From NCBI GenBank assembly GCA_029204225.1, contig MU833409.1, positions 1-56,790 on the forward strand: a stretch of 56,790 bases of DNA. The letters are read 5' to 3'. The notes under the pieces are model-generated. The model saw only the letters and a program-made list of their open reading frames with translations, was not told the DNA's origin and did not search any database. Position 1 is the stretch's first letter, and each line of letters starts with the position of its first letter. Position numbers and translations under genes: made by a program. This DNA comes from Diphasiastrum complanatum (lineage: Eukaryota; Streptophyta; Lycopodiopsida; Lycopodiales; Lycopodiaceae). This document shows, in pieces, positions 22,691 through 32,787 of the stretch.

Positions 22691-23847
22691 TCTCTCAAAC
22701 CACTTAGGGAGCTTTCTGTCAAGTGATCGGCTTCTTGGTGAAAATGTATCCCACGGTACATCCTTCTCCTTGCGTTTGTCACCTGCAACTTCAATCCTTC
22801 TTGCACCAAAAGGTTTGTCCCTACCTCTCCAACCTGTTTCTTGAGGTTGCGTAGTAGTATCTTGAGATGTATCCTCATGTGCATCACTCGGACGTCAATG
22901 AATGGATCATCATCAGGTGGTATCTTCACTATACCATCTTTCCCACTGGATGTGTCGATCTTCTCAGCATCCTCGTCTTCATACATCTTAGATTCATCAA
23001 AGATAACACCACGGCTTATATGGATTTTGTTTTCGACTGGATCAAAACATTTATAGCCCTCCACACGATCATCATATCCTAGGAATATGCACTTGATAGC
23101 TTTTACATCAAGTTTACATCTCTCTTCCTTAGGAATGTGTACAAAGGCCTTACATCCAAAGATTCGCAAGTGGTTCACCTTTGGCTTCTTCTTCGTGAAT
23201 GCTTCCTCAGGTGTTATCTTTGGTATGGCAATTGTAGGACTTGTGTTTTGAAGATAGATTGCTGTGCTACATGCTTCTGACCAAAAATCTTTTGGTAGTT
23301 TCATCTCAGCTAGCATAGATCTGGCACTTTCCACAATTGTACGATTCTTGCGCTCAGCTACACCATTGAGAGTAGGAGTATGAGCTTGCATAAATTGTTT
23401 TTTAATCCCACATTGATCACAAAGATCATTGAAGTCATTAGACTTGTACTCACCTCCACTATTTGATCTTAGGACTTTGATCTTCCTACCTGTCTGATTT
23501 TTGACCAATGCTTTGAAGCTCTTGAAGCTATCAAATGCATCTGATTTCTTTTTCAAGAAGTAGATCCACGTCTTACGTGACATATCATCAATAAAGGTCA
23601 TGAAATAGAAGGCTTCACCTAAGGACATGGTCCTCACAGGCCCGCATAAATCTATGTGGATTAAATCCGGGATGTTCTTTGCTCTTGCAATACCCCCTTT
23701 ATTGAACTTCTCTCGATGCTACTTCCCATATACACAAGATTTGCACATCGATTTCAAGTGATCTTCTATGGTAGGCAATCCTATGACCATCTCCAATTTT
23801 CTCATCAAACTGAGGCTTCCCAAGTTCAAGTGACCAAGCCTCTTATG
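22669..23847 (-). pseudogene. copia-1 integrase core and C-terminal part
   Basis: The HKRLGHLNL zinc-finger start and CKSCVYGK Cys pair lie at about 23850-23720, after a TGA in place of Trp at 23849. Core: HIDLCGPVRT, TFIDDMSRKTWIYFLKKK, RSNSGGEYKS, and HTPTLNGVAERKNRTIVESA with the catalytic Glu. The C-terminal copia block LRIFGCKAFVHIPKEERCKL, then IFLGYDD and YKCFDP, is intact. A TAG in YGK-stop-HREKF replaces Gln. It inserts the cDNA into host DNA. Confidence 0.94.
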
Positions 23848-24288
23848 TCACAACTCAGTTTGCGATGGAATGGATGATACAAGTCCATGTTGCCCCTTAA
23901 TTGTAGCATTCAACCTGTACAATTTTGTATTGGAATCTCTTACTCCATCCGCAATAACTTTGAACTTTTGGTTCGCATCCTTCACAAAGCAACGATCATG
24001 GGCGAATTTTACTTTCAACTTTTGATCAGTAATGACTCCAACAGAAAGTAAATTTTTTTTCAAACCTGGTACATAAAGTACCTCCTTGATCATCCTGCTT
24101 TTGCCATCAGGTAGTTGGATTGAAACGATGCCTAACCCCTTGATCATACACACCTCACCATTTGCTTGTGAAACAGATGTTCCATTATCCAACACCTTCA
24201 AACTACTGAACCAATTCTTGTTACCTGTCATGCGTCTTGTGGCTCCTGAGTCAATATACCATGCTTGATCATCTTGATTAGATGACAA
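23848..24288 (-). pseudogene. copia-1 protease and pre-integrase
   Basis: WYIDSGATRRMTGN holds the single Asp-Ser-Gly active site of a retroviral-type aspartic protease that works as a dimer. YVPGLKKNLLSVG downstream is the copia flap and conserved end. A pre-integrase stretch with KLYRLNA follows. The frame itself is open from 24288 to 23848. Confidence 0.93.
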
Positions 24289-25149
24289 TGCAGATATGAA
24301 GTTGCTAGAGTCTTCAATCTCACCCTCATCGACAAGGTTACAAGCTTGTTTTGGCTTCCCCTTGCCTTGTTCCGCCAGGAATTTGCGACATTCACTATTC
24401 CAATGGCCCTTTTAACCACAATGGAAGCACTTGCCTTTCTTCTTAGTTTTACTGGAAGATCCCTCATCCTCCTGAGACTTGGCAAATTGCTGCTTAGACT
24501 TCTTCTTGCCCTTGCCCTTGCCTTGTTTTTGATGTGTCGCAAGTGCCTAATCGTCAGTATTTTGACGTCTAGCTTTCACCATTTCTCGCAGTTGCTCTTC
24601 TTGCGTCAAGATTCCCCTGAGCTCGTCAAAGGTTGGCAATCTTTCTCTTGATGCTATTCCGCTCACAAACATCTGATAGGGTTCTACAATGCCGCACTGC
24701 ACCAGCTCCACATCACGTATGCACTCACCAATAGAATGCAGTTCATCTCTCATTGTCTTGATTCTGGTCATGTACGTCTGAATGTGCTCTCCTTGCTCCA
24801 TGCGGGCACTATTCAACTTTGACTTCAGAAACATGATTCTTGACGGATTTGACATCTTGAACTGCTCCTTTAGCACATCCCATGCCTGTCTGGGTGTAAT
24901 AGCATCACAAATGTGGGTAATGATGTGATCCTTCACTGACAAGTTAATGAAGGTCAAAGCTTTCCTCATCTTTTTGTCGAACACTTTGATGTTTGCTTCA
25001 TTTGGCGGCCTTCTCTCATCACCTGTGACGACTTCCCACACGTCTTTCTCCATCAGTATGTTTTTCATTTTGAATTTCCACACTGCATAGTTGGAAATCC
25101 TGTCCAATTTGCTACTTTCACTCAAAATGGAATCTCCCATGTTTGCCAT
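24289..25149 (-). pseudogene. copia-1 gag (UBN2 type, one zinc knuckle)
   Basis: Starts MANMGDSILSESSKLDRISN at 25149 and carries the YAVWKFKMKNILMEKDVWEV block and the WDVLKEQF, FLKSKLNSARM and QTYMTRIK helices of UBN2-family copia gag. The knuckle CFHCG-stop-KGHWNSEC keeps CX2CX4HX4C spacing apart from a TAA. A TAG at about 24546 follows QNTDD, probably from CAG. A lysine-rich stretch lies between the two. Only two single-base stops separate it from a full gag. Confidence 0.93.
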
Positions 25150-26448
25150 CGCAAAACTGCTTGAAACTTCTGCCTTAGGCTAAGAACAGTATGCGGAGGC
25201 CAACAATGATGTCAGAAGTTGAAAATAATGACCTGCACTTTTTTCCTTACCAGGCCACTTGCCTCTTTTCCACCAATTTGAAAGCCAAATCGGTGTCGCC
25301 TTCCAAAATGCACTCAATCGTCAACTCCCAACAACGTGCCTGGTGGAATGGTGAAATCACTTCTGGCATACTCTGAACACTTTCTTCACTGCAATCACTC
25401 TATTTTGCTATACCGTACTTGCAGGTACAGTCCAGGTGCCCTTCGTTTGGAGGTTATAGCCTTTCGTTTGGGTCAAAACGGGCAAAGGACCCAAAAATAG
25501 GGACTTTTCTAGTTTTTGAACTGTTTCTTCACCTTGAAGAAACTTCACTCTTCACTTGTGAAGGGACCCAACTCAACTTTCAGTATGAAAATTTTTAATG
25601 AAGTTGAAGGCCAGAATGCACGTCACTTCTTCAGGGCCCTGTTCAAAGCTCATCCAATGGCTGAACCAAATCTTGTGGTCCAAATTTCTCTCCCATCACA
25701 AGTTCTAGACCGTCGATTCATTTGACACCTCATCCAAAGGTCCAAACTGCATCTGGGCATTGAACCGCGCTCCTACAGTCGCTATGGTCTTCGAGACACT
25801 ATAGTATCATCGCGTTGGGCGCGCGAACAGCCCGCGACCTCCCTGTCTGCGGCCGCGCCTCCCCACTCTCAAAAATGTCAGATCTAACTAGACTGTGGAT
25901 CGTTTTGAGCACGATCTGAGGCCTGGAGCAGGGTCGCCCTACTGATTTCGAGACTGTAGAGTGTTCAGTCAAGAAATTCCGTGGAGAAACGGTGATTTTA
26001 GCTCAACTTGACAAAGTGGCTTTTTTCACCTTTTTACCGCAAATCTGCTAGGTTAATTGTCTAGAGACAAATCTCTGACATAAACCTCAGAATCTCTCCA
26101 TGGCTGGTTGACAATGTGATTAGCTTCCTTCCTGTCCTTACGACATCCAAAATGTTGCGCAAACAGCCAAGAAATCACCAGTTATGTATAAAAACTGTAA
26201 CCCCAAGCCCGGTTTCAATTTTCAGCTAGCTTCAAAATTGTCAAATTTTCACCAAATTTTTCCCTGTCTGTTGCTATGCACAGGCTAATAATCTCTTTGC
26301 TGAGCTTAGCAAGCCTCTATAAGCTAGAAATCATGCACCAGTGCTTCTCTTTCCGTCTTCAACTCGCCGTAAACCCCGAACTCTCAGAAGACAGTTCTCT
26401 TGAAGCTCTCTTCAACGGCGATGCTGTACTGTGTACACTCCCTGTACG
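25150..26448 (-). other. 1.3-kb untranslated leader of copia-1
   Basis: The interval between PBS and gag ATG has no sustained open frame on the element strand. It is long for a copia leader. It contains a GC-rich patch at about 25811-25865 (GGGCGCGCGAACAGCCCGCG region) unlike its surroundings. It may hold the packaging signal, or a captured host sequence, or both; neither is shown. Confidence 0.7.
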
Positions 26449-26460
26449 GCTCTGATACCA
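26449..26460 (-). other. Primer-binding site of copia-1
   Basis: Minus-strand TGGTATCAGAGC immediately inside the 5' LTR with no spacer base. It is the initiator tRNA-Met type. Confidence 0.95.
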
Positions 26461-26735
26461 ACTTAGAATTTGCTTTGCACAGGAACACGGATCATGCTAC
26501 ATAGTAACACAGACATAAAAACACTCTCCACAGCAAGCTCACATAGCAACTGTATTTCTCAAAATGAAATTACACTATACATATAGTTGTTCACTCAGGC
26601 AACCCATGCATGACCCAAGTTGCCGTTGGCGGGACGCGTGTCCCGTCGGCTTGCCTCGTGGTGAGGCCAACTGATCCTTATCCACTGATAGGACCCACAG
26701 TACAGTAACACAGTGATTCTACTTTAATTCTAACT
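26461..26735 (-). repeat. 5' LTR of copia-1
   Basis: 275 bp, about 94 percent identical to the 3' LTR by direct reading, with the same AGT...AGT ends. The target duplication ACAAC follows at 26736. Confidence 0.95.
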
Positions 26736-27028
26736 ACAACTTGCTACTACACAACGATAATCACAGCAAGTTGTAAGCATCCATTCATAATCATAAAGCA
26801 CAGTACACAACCTTTAGTATCAGCGAGCTAGCATTCCTCATACCGTTCTCACCTTAGGTTGCAGTATCGTTCACATGATTGCACATCTCGTAGCATTCAC
26901 GAGTATTCCTCTTCGATTGCAATCACCGTACAAAAGGCACTAGTAGAGCAGGGCTGAAGGAGAGAGAGAGAGAAAAAAAAAAGCAAGAAAGTATGAGGGA
27001 AAGTGAATAGGGTTTTGTGACTTCCCTC

Positions 27029-27034
27029 TTTATA
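27029..27034 (-). promoter_or_regulatory. TATA box in Penelope-like arm (inverted copy)
   Basis: Minus-strand GCTATAAAGAGGGAAGTCAC is preserved at the same place in all three arm copies (see 30424 and 34415), about 70 bp before a pyrimidine-rich tract. Placement and conservation suggest the element's own promoter. This is inference. Confidence 0.5.
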
Positions 27035-27304
27035 GCACCAAAGGACACTTAGGTGTACTAAGTGCAAATTGCTGCTCACCGTTAGATTCACCGTTCAAAA
27101 TGTGCACAGATTTTGGCCCTTGGAAAGACTACCAACTTTCCCACCACTTTTTTTTAAACAAACTTTTTTCTCATAAGTGGGGTCTTCTATCATAGCAAGG
27201 CATTTTTCTTACGCCCCGACAAGTAAATAGGGTTAGTACACAACATTTGCATTCTACAGAGGTTTGCGAAGCAAATAGAGTGATATATGTACGGAACATT
27301 GCCC

Positions 27305-27512
<208 letters not shown>

Positions 27513-27566
27513 CCACCAACCATACCCACAACTAGCAAAGTTTCTCAGGGGAGTGCTAATGGAGTG

Positions 27567-28111
27567 CTAATTGCCCACCAAAAGAAATTTAGCATTTTTT
27601 GGTAAAGCAAACTTGAGCCCAGGGAACAATTCGTGTAGAAAAAGGTTGTTTAAAATTTCATACAATCTTCCTCTCATGAAGCCATTATCTTGAAAAGCAA
27701 GAACAATGTTTTTGACCTCATCCATAAAGGTATCATGTTCGCTACAACAATACATGGCAACAATAGTTTGAGCAACAATCACTTTATACGAGTTCATAAG
27801 TGGCCTATTGGCAATTAAGTGTATATACTGAAAAAATGAAAATGGAAGTTCCCGTCTTTTGTCAAATTTTTTCATATGAAACTTTCCTGATAAAGAATCA
27901 AAGGTAGTGGTAATATTCAAAAAATTAACAGTGTCATCCGAAGCGTCTTCTTTTTCAATAGTGAGGTACTCCAAGGGATAGATCCATAAGGCATTATCAT
28001 CGATACGAGGGTGCTCCTTGTCTAGAAATACAAGAGCATTTGTGTTGTTTATGAAACAAATATCATCAATATAACGGAAAGTATGCTTGACGGCATGTAG
28101 GTATTCCATCA
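27567..28111 (-). pseudogene. Penelope-like reverse transcriptase, C-terminal part
   Basis: Open without interruption. It begins YLHAVKHTFRYIDDICFINN, with the catalytic YIDD, then IYPLEYLTIEKED, a DKRREL block (KFHMKKFDKRREL), a QYIHLIANRP block, and ends FPGLKF...KNAKFLLVG. The order YIDD, IYP.E, DKR.E.F, SNRP-like, Q.IVA.YCC matches a widespread eukaryotic RT group that I place with Penelope-like elements on the DKA/KAHK/GIPMG/YIDD layout. No GIY-YIG nuclease follows. The 5' half is missing: sequence breaks at 28111, about 12 codons before the YIDD. It pairs with the N-terminal half at 37987-38849. Confidence 0.82.
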
Positions 28112-28335
28112 TTAGGCTAGGGATGGTATGACATGCAAGCTCTAGTTCCAACATGCAAGTTTCAAATCATACATGCAAGTTTCCAAATCAGACATGTAAG
28201 TTCCAATCAGACATGCAACTCCCAAATCAAACATGCATGACCCTTAAGCTATGGATGGTGTGACATGCAAAGCCATCAAGTCATGGATGGAGTGACATGC
28301 AAGGCCATCAAGTTATGGATGGTGTGAAAGTTTTA
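28112..28335. repeat. Minisatellite of ACATGCAAG units at inversion breakpoint
   Basis: ACATGCAAG(T/C) recurs about every 20-40 bp, in a first subtype with TTTCAAATCA spacers and a second with CTATGGATGGTGTGACATGC spacers. A related block in inverted orientation lies at 38850-38905, at the other end of the plus-strand Penelope-like complex. Confidence 0.85.
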
Positions 28336-28337
28336 GA

Positions 28338-28463
<126 letters not shown>

Positions 28464-28549
28464 TAAGTGGTTCCAAAATAAGGGCTTAATCATATCCCAT
28501 TGCACCAGTCTAATATAAATGAGGTGTCTTTAGAACTTTATCGTGGATA

Positions 28550-30091
28550 GTTTGAATTGGCAAGTTTTTTACCTACTTATCAAAATATTGATCATGAGAT
28601 TGTTAGGGAACATGCCTTGATTTGCAAAGATGTTGTTACAAACTTTTTGAAAAATGCCAAGTGGTTACAAAGGGTTACGAGTAGCAAACTTACAAATGCC
28701 ATTGATTAACGTTATTGGATTACTACCAATCTATATATTAATGGTGTGGATAAGGCGCAACATAACCCGTGTTTTATGTGCATCTACTTTGTAAGAAGAG
28801 GGCTTTGATTAGACTATCTAGTCCAGATTTTGTCCCGTTTCCAAATGAAAATGATAATACACTAGACGTGGCTATGGTTAAATTTCAAGATACTTTTGCT
28901 ACTAAAATATCTGATTTTCTAATAGGGAAAGAAGAATTACCTTTTTTACTTTGTACTTTCAAAGCACACAAAAATGCGTTCAGCTGGATTACAAATGCAC
29001 GTGACTGCTATTTTTCAAATGTTGCCACTCCTCTCCTTATGGAGAGAGCAGGCCTTAAGCAGCTTCATACCGGAGTATCCTAAATGTGGATACTAACCTA
29101 TTCTGGCAGTGCGACTCATCCACTGAATTTTATCTTAATGTGCCTAACAAAAGCACTTCTATGTGGTCCACTGACATTGCAAAATGCTATGAAAATATTC
29201 CTCTTAATGGTCCAAATGCGCTAAAAATAAGAATACCGAAAATGATAAGGTATGCATTCAAGTCTTGTAAAAACAAAAAACTTGCTTATCAGTGGAAATC
29301 GAGCCTTAAGCAATTTGACTGAAAATGGGTGACCAATCAGACTGATAATTGTACTGTGATTGACATAGAACATCTTTGCCAGTATAATGATATACTGATT
29401 GACAATTGCATAGTAAGGTTAGGAAATAGGACTTGGAAACAGGTCTGTGGTATTCCTATGGGTTTTGCTTGTGCCCTTACTTCGTGTAACTGGTATCTGT
29501 CATTCTTTCAAATACATTTTATAAAAAGACTGGCCAGGCTTGGAAAAGTGGAATACCTACGTGCCTTCAAGCATACTTTCCGTTATATTGATGATATTCG
29601 TTTCATAAACAACACAGATGCTCTCGTATTTATAGACAAGGAGCAACCTCGTATCGATGATAATGCCTTATGGATCTATCCCTTGGAGTACCTCACTATT
29701 GAAAAAGAAGACGCTTCAAATAACACGATTAATTTTCTAAATATTACCACTACCTTTGATTCTTTATCAAGAAAGTTTCATATGAAATTTTTTTGACAAA
29801 AGATGGGAACTTCCGTTTTTGATTTTTCAGTATATACACTTAACTGCCAGTAGGCCAATTATGAACTCGTATAAAGTGATTGTCGCTCAAACTATTGTTG
29901 CCATGTACTGTTGTAGCGAACAGGATACCTTTATGGATGAGGTCAAAAACATTGTTCTTGCTTTTCAAAATAATGGCTTCATGAGAGGAAGATTGTATGA
30001 AATTTTAAACAACTTGTTTCTACACGAATTGTTTCCTGGGCTCAAGTTTACTTTCCCAAAAAATGCTAAATTTCTTTTGGTGGGCAGGTAG
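28550..30091 (+). pseudogene. Penelope-like reverse transcriptase, copy 1
   Basis: Blocks in order: a helical N-terminal region (28555-28710), INGVDKAQHNPCFMCIYF (the DKA..N block where many Penelope-type RTs have an ADK motif), FLLCTFKAHKNAF at about 28950, DIAKCYENIPLN at about 29173, VCGIPMGFACA at 29442, and HTFRYIDDIRFINN with catalytic YIDD at 29581-29598, then IYPLEYLTIEKED and the C-terminal Q/YCC block ending at 30091. Against copy 2 it has an in-frame 30-bp loss at about 29027, frameshifts near 28798, 29070 and 29790, and a TGA at 29320 for a Trp. It is not translatable but every core block remains. About 480 codons in all. Confidence 0.82.
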
Positions 30092-30139
30092 CACTCCATC
30101 TCAGAGGTGCTAACTAGTTGTGAATATGGTTGGTGGGTT

Positions 30140-30160
30140 TCTCTCTCTCTCTCTCTCTCT
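30140..30160. repeat. Short (CT)n at RT 3' end of copy 1
   Basis: About 10 CT units, 48 bp after the RT stop and just before CATGGGCTTTGTTACATA. It occupies the same position as the 204-bp tract of the inverted copy. Confidence 0.9.
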
Positions 30161-30423
30161 CATGGGCTTTGTTACATATATATATCACTCTAACCTCTGT
30201 AGAATGCAAATGTCGCATACTAACCCTATTTACTTGTCGGGACGTAAGAAAAATGCCTTGCTATGATAGAAGACCCCACTTATGAGAAAAATGTTTTTTT
30301 TAAAAAAAAACTGGTGGGAAAGTTGGTAGTCTTTCCAAGGGCCAAGATTTGTGCACATTTTGAACGGTGAATCTAACGGTGAGCAGCAATTTGCACTTAG
30401 TACACCTAAGTGTCCTCTGGTGC

Positions 30424-30430
30424 TATAAAG
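30424..30430 (+). promoter_or_regulatory. TATA box of arm copy 1
   Basis: TATAAAG within TGCTATAAAGAGGGAAGTCA, followed after about 45 bp by a pyrimidine tract and then CCAGCCCTGCTC. It is conserved in all three arms. Transcription start is not shown. Confidence 0.5.
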
Positions 30431-31398
30431 AGGGAAGTCACAAAACCCTATTCACTTTCCCTCATACTTTCTTGCTTTTTTTTTTTTTTTATTCTCTCTA
30501 TCTCTCCTTCAGCCCTGCTCTACTAGTGCTTTTTTGTACGGTGATTGCAATCGAAGAGGAATACTCGTGAATGCTACGGGATGTGCAATCGTGTGAACGA
30601 TACTGCAACCTGAAGTGAGAACGGTATGAGGAATGCTAGCTCGCTGATACTAAAGGTTGTGTACTGTGCTTTATGATTATGAATGGATGCTTACAACTTG
30701 CTGTGATTACCGTTGTGTAGTAGCAAGTTGTGACTTGCAAAACTGTGATTCGGAATTCTTACAAGCAAACGCTACCTCAAGGAGCAATAGTGGGCACCTT
30801 TACAAGTATTTTTTCTACCAAAAATTGAGTTTTGGTTGGCGCTGGACAGCGATCCAGGTATATACCATAAACAACACTGATATTTGTTGATAAGTAGTCG
30901 CTGGCCAGCACTATCTGTATAGTGGAATGGGCCGCTGGCCAACGCTCCTTTTTTAGTGTAAAATCCATGTTACTATATCAATGAAGCATGGCCTTGCATG
31001 CATGCATATTTCCACACATTTTACAGTATGTAAGGATTGAGAAAGTGTGATGGACCGCTGGCCTTGCTTATGGTTTCCACAGATAACAATGATGGATACA
31101 TATATGTTATTGATAAGAGCATTCCTGCTACTCCATTGGCTGTAGCTTGCTATGGTTGGTTGCTCTGGATGATTGCTATGGTTGTATGATAGATTGCTAC
31201 CTCTGATAAAGACTAGAATGACTTCTAAGAAGTGTAAACATAAAGGAAGCTTGGTGTGATTGTTTCTTCCTGAGAAGACGTATGCACAGAACATGAATAT
31301 CTGTATGATGTGGGTATTGTGAGGAAGGAATTTCTCTCGAATAAAGTTGAATGATAAGCTAGTAATCTACGACTAAATGATGGATTAACTATTGCTAA

Positions 31399-31962
31399 AG
31401 ACTATGAGGGTGATAGAAGTACTATATGCTTAACACAATACTTTTGGCTGGAAGCTTCTAGCACATAGGTGATTTGTTAAAATAGCTGAAGATGGATAAT
31501 TTGCAAGAGATGACTTCGTCTATCATTCAGGTACGATGCTATACGAAACTACACAATTCGGTGGGTAGCTTTACTCATTATTACAAGAACTCTTATCCAT
31601 GCATGATAATTCTAAAATTTCTTCCTTTAAAAGTAGTAACTAATGAAGTTACAGAAGTCTGATCATATGTACGTTAAAATAGACTATGAGGGTGATAGAA
31701 GTACTATATGCTTAACACAATACTTTCGGCTGGAAGCTTCTAGCACATAGGTGATTTGTTAAAATAGCTGAAGATGGATAATTTGCAAGAGATGACTTCG
31801 TCTATCATTCAGGTACGATGCTATACGAAACTACACCAATTCGGTGGGTAGCTTTACTCATTATTACAAGAACTCTTATCCATGCATGATAATGCTAAAA
31901 TTTCTTCCTTTAAAAGTAGTAACTAATGAAGTTACAGAAGTCTGATCTTATGTACGTTAAAA
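31399..31962. repeat. 282-bp tandem duplication inside arm copy 1
   Basis: AGACTATGAGGGTGATAGAA at 31399 recurs at 31681, and each unit ends in GTACGTTAAAAT. The copies differ at only a few sites. Other arms carry the unit once, so the duplication arose after the arms separated. Confidence 0.92.
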
Positions 31963-32787
31963 TAGACATGAGCTTGTATCTTTTTAACTAAGTTCGCTTG
32001 GATCTTGTGTCCCAGTGTTGTTTGTAAGGTCACGTACTCATATAGAGCTTGACAATGGTATACTTGGATGGCATGGATTTGCCCAAGCTGTTCGGTGTTT
32101 GGACTCCCGGAAAACAGTTACGGGATATCCATGGGGGCTAGCATAGCACGGAAGTGCTCTAGTACCTAACGTTGTGACCATATTCATATCTCTGGCCATC
32201 AGTATAATGAAGGATAGTTGCTTACATGTAAAATATAAATGTGAACCTAATACATTTCTTTTGCTCTTGTATTGATCGGTATGGCTTGTGCCCTGATACG
32301 GCTTTGTTAAAGAGAGGAATGTATTGCTTAGTAATGAAGTAAATGATTGGGAAGATTGGATGTATTTTTTATAAATGCAATTTAGTTGATAAAGTAGTGA
32401 GTCTTGTTTCGGACATGGATAACAACTGATGCTCAGCTATGACACCTGTCTTCCTCACGCGACTAACTTGTGCGGTTTTGTTGTGTGGGATTTTGGCAGG
32501 TAACAGTTGGGTGTCTTAGAACTTGCTTCACTTTATGGTACTCTGTATTATTATACTTTATACAGTTGTATTTTTTACCTGTTATGCTATAAATTGAAGG
32601 GTTCAAAGGGTTTGGTCTTGACTTGTCAAGAGGGACTATGTGAAATCTTGTTACTCTTCCTCTAGCATCTCTGATGCCACTCCGGCTACCCTTTGGTCGG
32701 GGTAGCACCAAACCTTTACCTTTACTTATATGTTATGGCTAACAAGGTCTGTTGTATGATTAGTCCACAAGATGGTTTCATGATACG

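Larger units (their letters stand above)
20708..26735 (-). mobile_element. Ty1/copia retrotransposon copia-1, nearly full length
   Basis: 6028 bp on the minus strand with two 275-bp LTRs, flanked by perfect 5-bp target duplications ACAAC (20703-20707 and 26736-26740). Removing it and one ACAAC restores Penelope-like sequence that matches 30690-30740 base for base around the site. The order LTR, PBS, leader, gag, PR, IN, RT, RH, PPT, LTR is complete. LTRs differ at about 16 of 275 sites, nearly all transitions. Coding damage is light: a few stops and one frameshift after the RT active site. Confidence 0.96.
30167..32787 (+). repeat. Penelope-like non-coding arm, copy 1
   Basis: A 2.6-kb direct repeat with no sustained open frame. 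It begins GTTACATATATATATCACTC and matches 34152-36421 and, inverted, 27305-19536. It contains a TATA box, a CT-rich tract, CGCTGGCCA repeats near 30840-30940, a 282-bp tandem duplication, and ends just before ORF1. I treat it as a pseudo-LTR carrying promoter and leader. Confidence 0.85.

Noticed and set aside
28112-28335. ACATGCAAG array as a CRISPR array
   Set aside because: Repeats are short and irregular, spacers are repeats themselves, and the DNA is nuclear plant DNA.
30367-30570. A small frame starting MNLTVSSNLHLVHLSVLW present in all three arms
   Set aside because: It spans the TATA box and the pyrimidine tract, its end differs in each copy because of repeat length, and nothing shows codon-type constraint. 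Its conservation follows from arm homology.
30657-30890. A frame beginning MCTVLYDYEWMLTT shared by two arms
   Set aside because: Same reason: arm duplication explains the similarity, and the third arm shows no sign of protein-level constraint across the copia insertion site.
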